6,756 nt of DNA from Candidatus Methanoperedentaceae archaeon (lineage in GTDB: Archaea > Halobacteriota > Methanosarcinia > Methanosarcinales > Methanoperedenaceae): NCBI GenBank assembly GCA_014859785.1, contig JACUTP010000097.1, positions 1-6,756 of the forward strand, given 5' to 3'. Shown here in pieces: positions 5,278 through 6,756 of this stretch (position 1 is the stretch's first letter; each line of letters opens with the position of its first letter). The notes beneath the pieces were generated by a model. It made no database searches. It saw nothing but the letters and a program-made list of their open reading frames with translations, and was not told the origin of the DNA. The translations under genes were made by a program, and so were the position numbers.

Positions 5278-6664
5278 AACTAAACCGGGAAAATACGACC
5301 TGCTTGAGAATGATGCAGTAAGGTCTATTTTCAAAAGCCGCAGAACCCAGTTTCTCATCCAGCTTCCAGGAGTCCTGTTTTTAGTTATAGTCGTACTGGC
5401 AGGTTTTTATGGAATCCAGAACAGTAATATGAACTTTGCCAGCATTTCAATATGGGTTATCTGGTGGTCGCTTCTTATAATAAGCCTGGCTCTGTTCGGA
5501 AGGTTCTGGTGTCTTATGTGTCCTTTCGGGGCAATAGGGGACTGGGTACAGCGCCGTTCATTTTATAAAAGGGTTAACGATACTTTTAGTTTAAACAGAA
5601 GATGGCCTGCCAGGTTCAGGAATCTCTCCATAGCCGCGGTATTTTTTCTTGTTATCACGTGGGCGGATTTCCAGTTTAACCTTGTAAACAGCCCTCTTAA
5701 CACAGCGTATTTTATCGTTGCCCTGCTTGGCGCGGTCGTTATCGTATCAATAATATTCGAGCGCCGTTCCTTTTGCAGGTATGCATGTCCCATTACAGGG
5801 CTGGCAGGTTTATACTCAATGTTTGCCCCCTTTGAGCTTCGGTCAAAAAACAGGGAGACATGCAAAACATGCATGGAAAAATACTGCATATCAGGGAATG
5901 AAAAAGGATACCCCTGCCCGGTATTTGAGTACCCTGGCACCATGGAGAAAAATACCCACTGCATCCTCTGTACCGAGTGCGCCAAAACCTGCCATAAAAA
6001 TAATATTTCCTTTAACCTCCGCTCCTTTGCCCGGGATTTCCTGACTTTATCAAGAACAAGGACCGATGAGGCGCTGTTTGTCCTGGTACTGCTCGGGGTG
6101 ACGGTATTCCAGACGCTAATTATGATAAGACCGTGGACTGGTTTAACTACGGATTTAATGATTTATACAGGCGCAGGTTACGATTCTGTCAGGTTTATAT
6201 TATTCATTGCTGCGGCAGCATTCCCTGTCATGGTCTATTCTGCTGCTATCGGCATCTCAAAATTATTCGACCCGAAGGTAATGTTTAAAGAGCTTTTTAC
6301 AGGCTATGCTTACTCAATCATTCCCCTGGGACTGATGATGCACCTTTCCCACAATCTTCGCCATTTGCTGGAAGAAGGTACAGGGATAATCCCTGTCATC
6401 TCTGACCCGTTCGGCTCCGGATGGAACCTGTTCGGGTCTTCCGGATATGCTCCTGTCCCGCTTCTTGACAATAATAACATCCTGTTAATACAGTGGCTGC
6501 TGGTGTTTGCAGGGCTGGGATTCTCGATATCAGCAGGAAGAGGCATATCAAGGCGGATGTTCCGTGGAAATGAAGCAGGATATATACCTGTGCTGGTGTT
6601 TGTTTTTATCTTTTTCGTGTTTAACCTCTGGATGTCAGGGCAGCCGGTAATGCATAAGCATTGA
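5267..6664 (+). CDS. Polytopic membrane 4Fe-4S electron-transfer protein (NosR/NapH/CcoG-like)
   Basis: This 465-residue membrane protein probably moves electrons between the cytoplasm, or the membrane quinone/methanophenazine pool, and an external partner. About nine hydrophobic segments are seen, near 28-50, 58-78, 118-140, 147-165, 268-286, 308-332, 340-360, 405-424 and 437-455. Two Cys-Pro motifs typical of the NosR/NapH group follow membrane segments: WCLMCP (81-86, a C-x2-C spacing) and FCRYACP (169-175, C-x3-C). A ferredoxin-like domain follows, with Cys199, 202, 207 and 217 (last followed by Pro) and Cys232, 235, 238 and 242, enough for two [4Fe-4S] clusters. Helix 340-367 carries His359, His362 and His366 (HLSHNLRH), possible haem, metal or quinone ligands. 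The gene overlaps the propeller gene by 11 nt, with a weak GGA site three bases before ATG. It lacks NosR's large N-terminal flavin-binding domain, so it is not NosR itself. Confidence 0.9.
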   Translation: MKSETKPGKYDLLENDAVRSIFKSRRTQFLIQLPGVLFLVIVVLAGFYGIQNSNMNFASISIWVIWWSLLIISLALFGRFWCLMCPFGAIGDWVQRRSFYKRVNDTFSLNRRWPARFRNLSIAAVFFLVITWADFQFNLVNSPLNTAYFIVALLGAVVIVSIIFERRSFCRYACPITGLAGLYSMFAPFELRSKNRETCKTCMEKYCISGNEKGYPCPVFEYPGTMEKNTHCILCTECAKTCHKNNISFNLRSFARDFLTLSRTRTDEALFVLVLLGVTVFQTLIMIRPWTGLTTDLMIYTGAGYDSVRFILFIAAAAFPVMVYSAAIGISKLFDPKVMFKELFTGYAYSIIPLGLMMHLSHNLRHLLEEGTGIIPVISDPFGSGWNLFGSSGYAPVPLLDNNNILLIQWLLVFAGLGFSISAGRGISRRMFRGNEAGYIPVLVFVFIFFVFNLWMSGQPVMHKH

Positions 6665-6711
6665 TAACGAAAAAAATGAGGGGGTTGTTTTCCGACAGCT
6701 CAACTTATCGC

Positions 6712-6738
6712 CACATCAGCCCTGTTGTCTGATATGTG
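6712..6738. other. Imperfect inverted repeat downstream of the Fe-S gene
   Basis: CACATCAG and CTGATATGTG can form an eight-pair stem with a two-base bulge and a nine-base loop, about 48 nt after the stop codon. No T-run follows it, so it is not a typical terminator. It could be an RNA processing or mRNA 3' structure, an operator for a gene beyond the window, or chance. Confidence 0.25.
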
Positions 6739-6756
6739 AAGGTATGTGAGTGCGCC

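Noticed and set aside
6665..6756. Small gene or RNA in the last 92 nt
   Set aside because: No open frame with a start and ribosome binding site, no tRNA-like folding, and no repeat array is visible apart from the weak hairpin listed.
1..6756. CRISPR array, insertion sequence, tRNA or attachment site
   Set aside because: Reading both strands, I found no regularly spaced short repeats, transposase motifs, terminal inverted repeats or tRNA sequences.

Overview
The window looks archaeal, most likely from a euryarchaeon of the methanogen/ANME type (Methanosarcinales-like). The promoters are AT-rich TATA-type elements, the ribosome binding sites are strong AGGAGG, the iron transporter has a Tat-exported binding protein, and there is a NosR/NapH-like polyferredoxin. 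The lineage is an inference from style and is not proven by any marker gene in the window.

Left part (32-3725, minus strand): a complete three-gene operon for a ferric-iron type ABC importer. In transcription order it holds the Tat-exported substrate-binding protein (fbpA-like, 2694-3725), a fused double-domain permease (fbpB-like, 1084-2658) and the ATPase (fbpC-like, 32-1087). Spacing is tight: 35 nt between the first two genes, and an ATGA overlap between permease and ATPase. A T-rich stretch just after the ATPase stop may end the transcript.

Centre (3726-3918): a 193-nt divergent promoter region. On the minus strand a TATA-like box (TTTAAATA, 3785-3792) directly abuts TTAGGCTCACCTAA (3771-3784). 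That palindrome closely resembles the operators of DtxR-family iron-dependent repressors. It supports iron as the cargo and gives a simple picture: when iron is plentiful, the repressor sits between the TATA box and the transcription start.

Right part (3919-6664, plus strand): two overlapping genes, divergent from the importer. The first encodes a membrane-anchored, externally facing protein built from seven blade-like repeats, probably a seven-bladed beta-propeller. The second encodes a polytopic membrane protein with two Cys-Pro motifs and a two-cluster ferredoxin-like domain, related to NosR/NapH/CcoG electron-transfer proteins. Each propeller repeat carries a His or Gln at the same register (Q34, H100, Q151, H204, H259, Q314, H367), which could form a ring at one mouth of the central channel. 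Together the pair suggests an undescribed surface redox module: a membrane Fe-S protein passing electrons to an external propeller partner. Architecturally this recalls NosR with the propeller domain of NosZ, but it is clearly not nitrous oxide reductase. The propeller gene is more AT-rich than the iron operon. The last 92 nt hold no gene that I can see.
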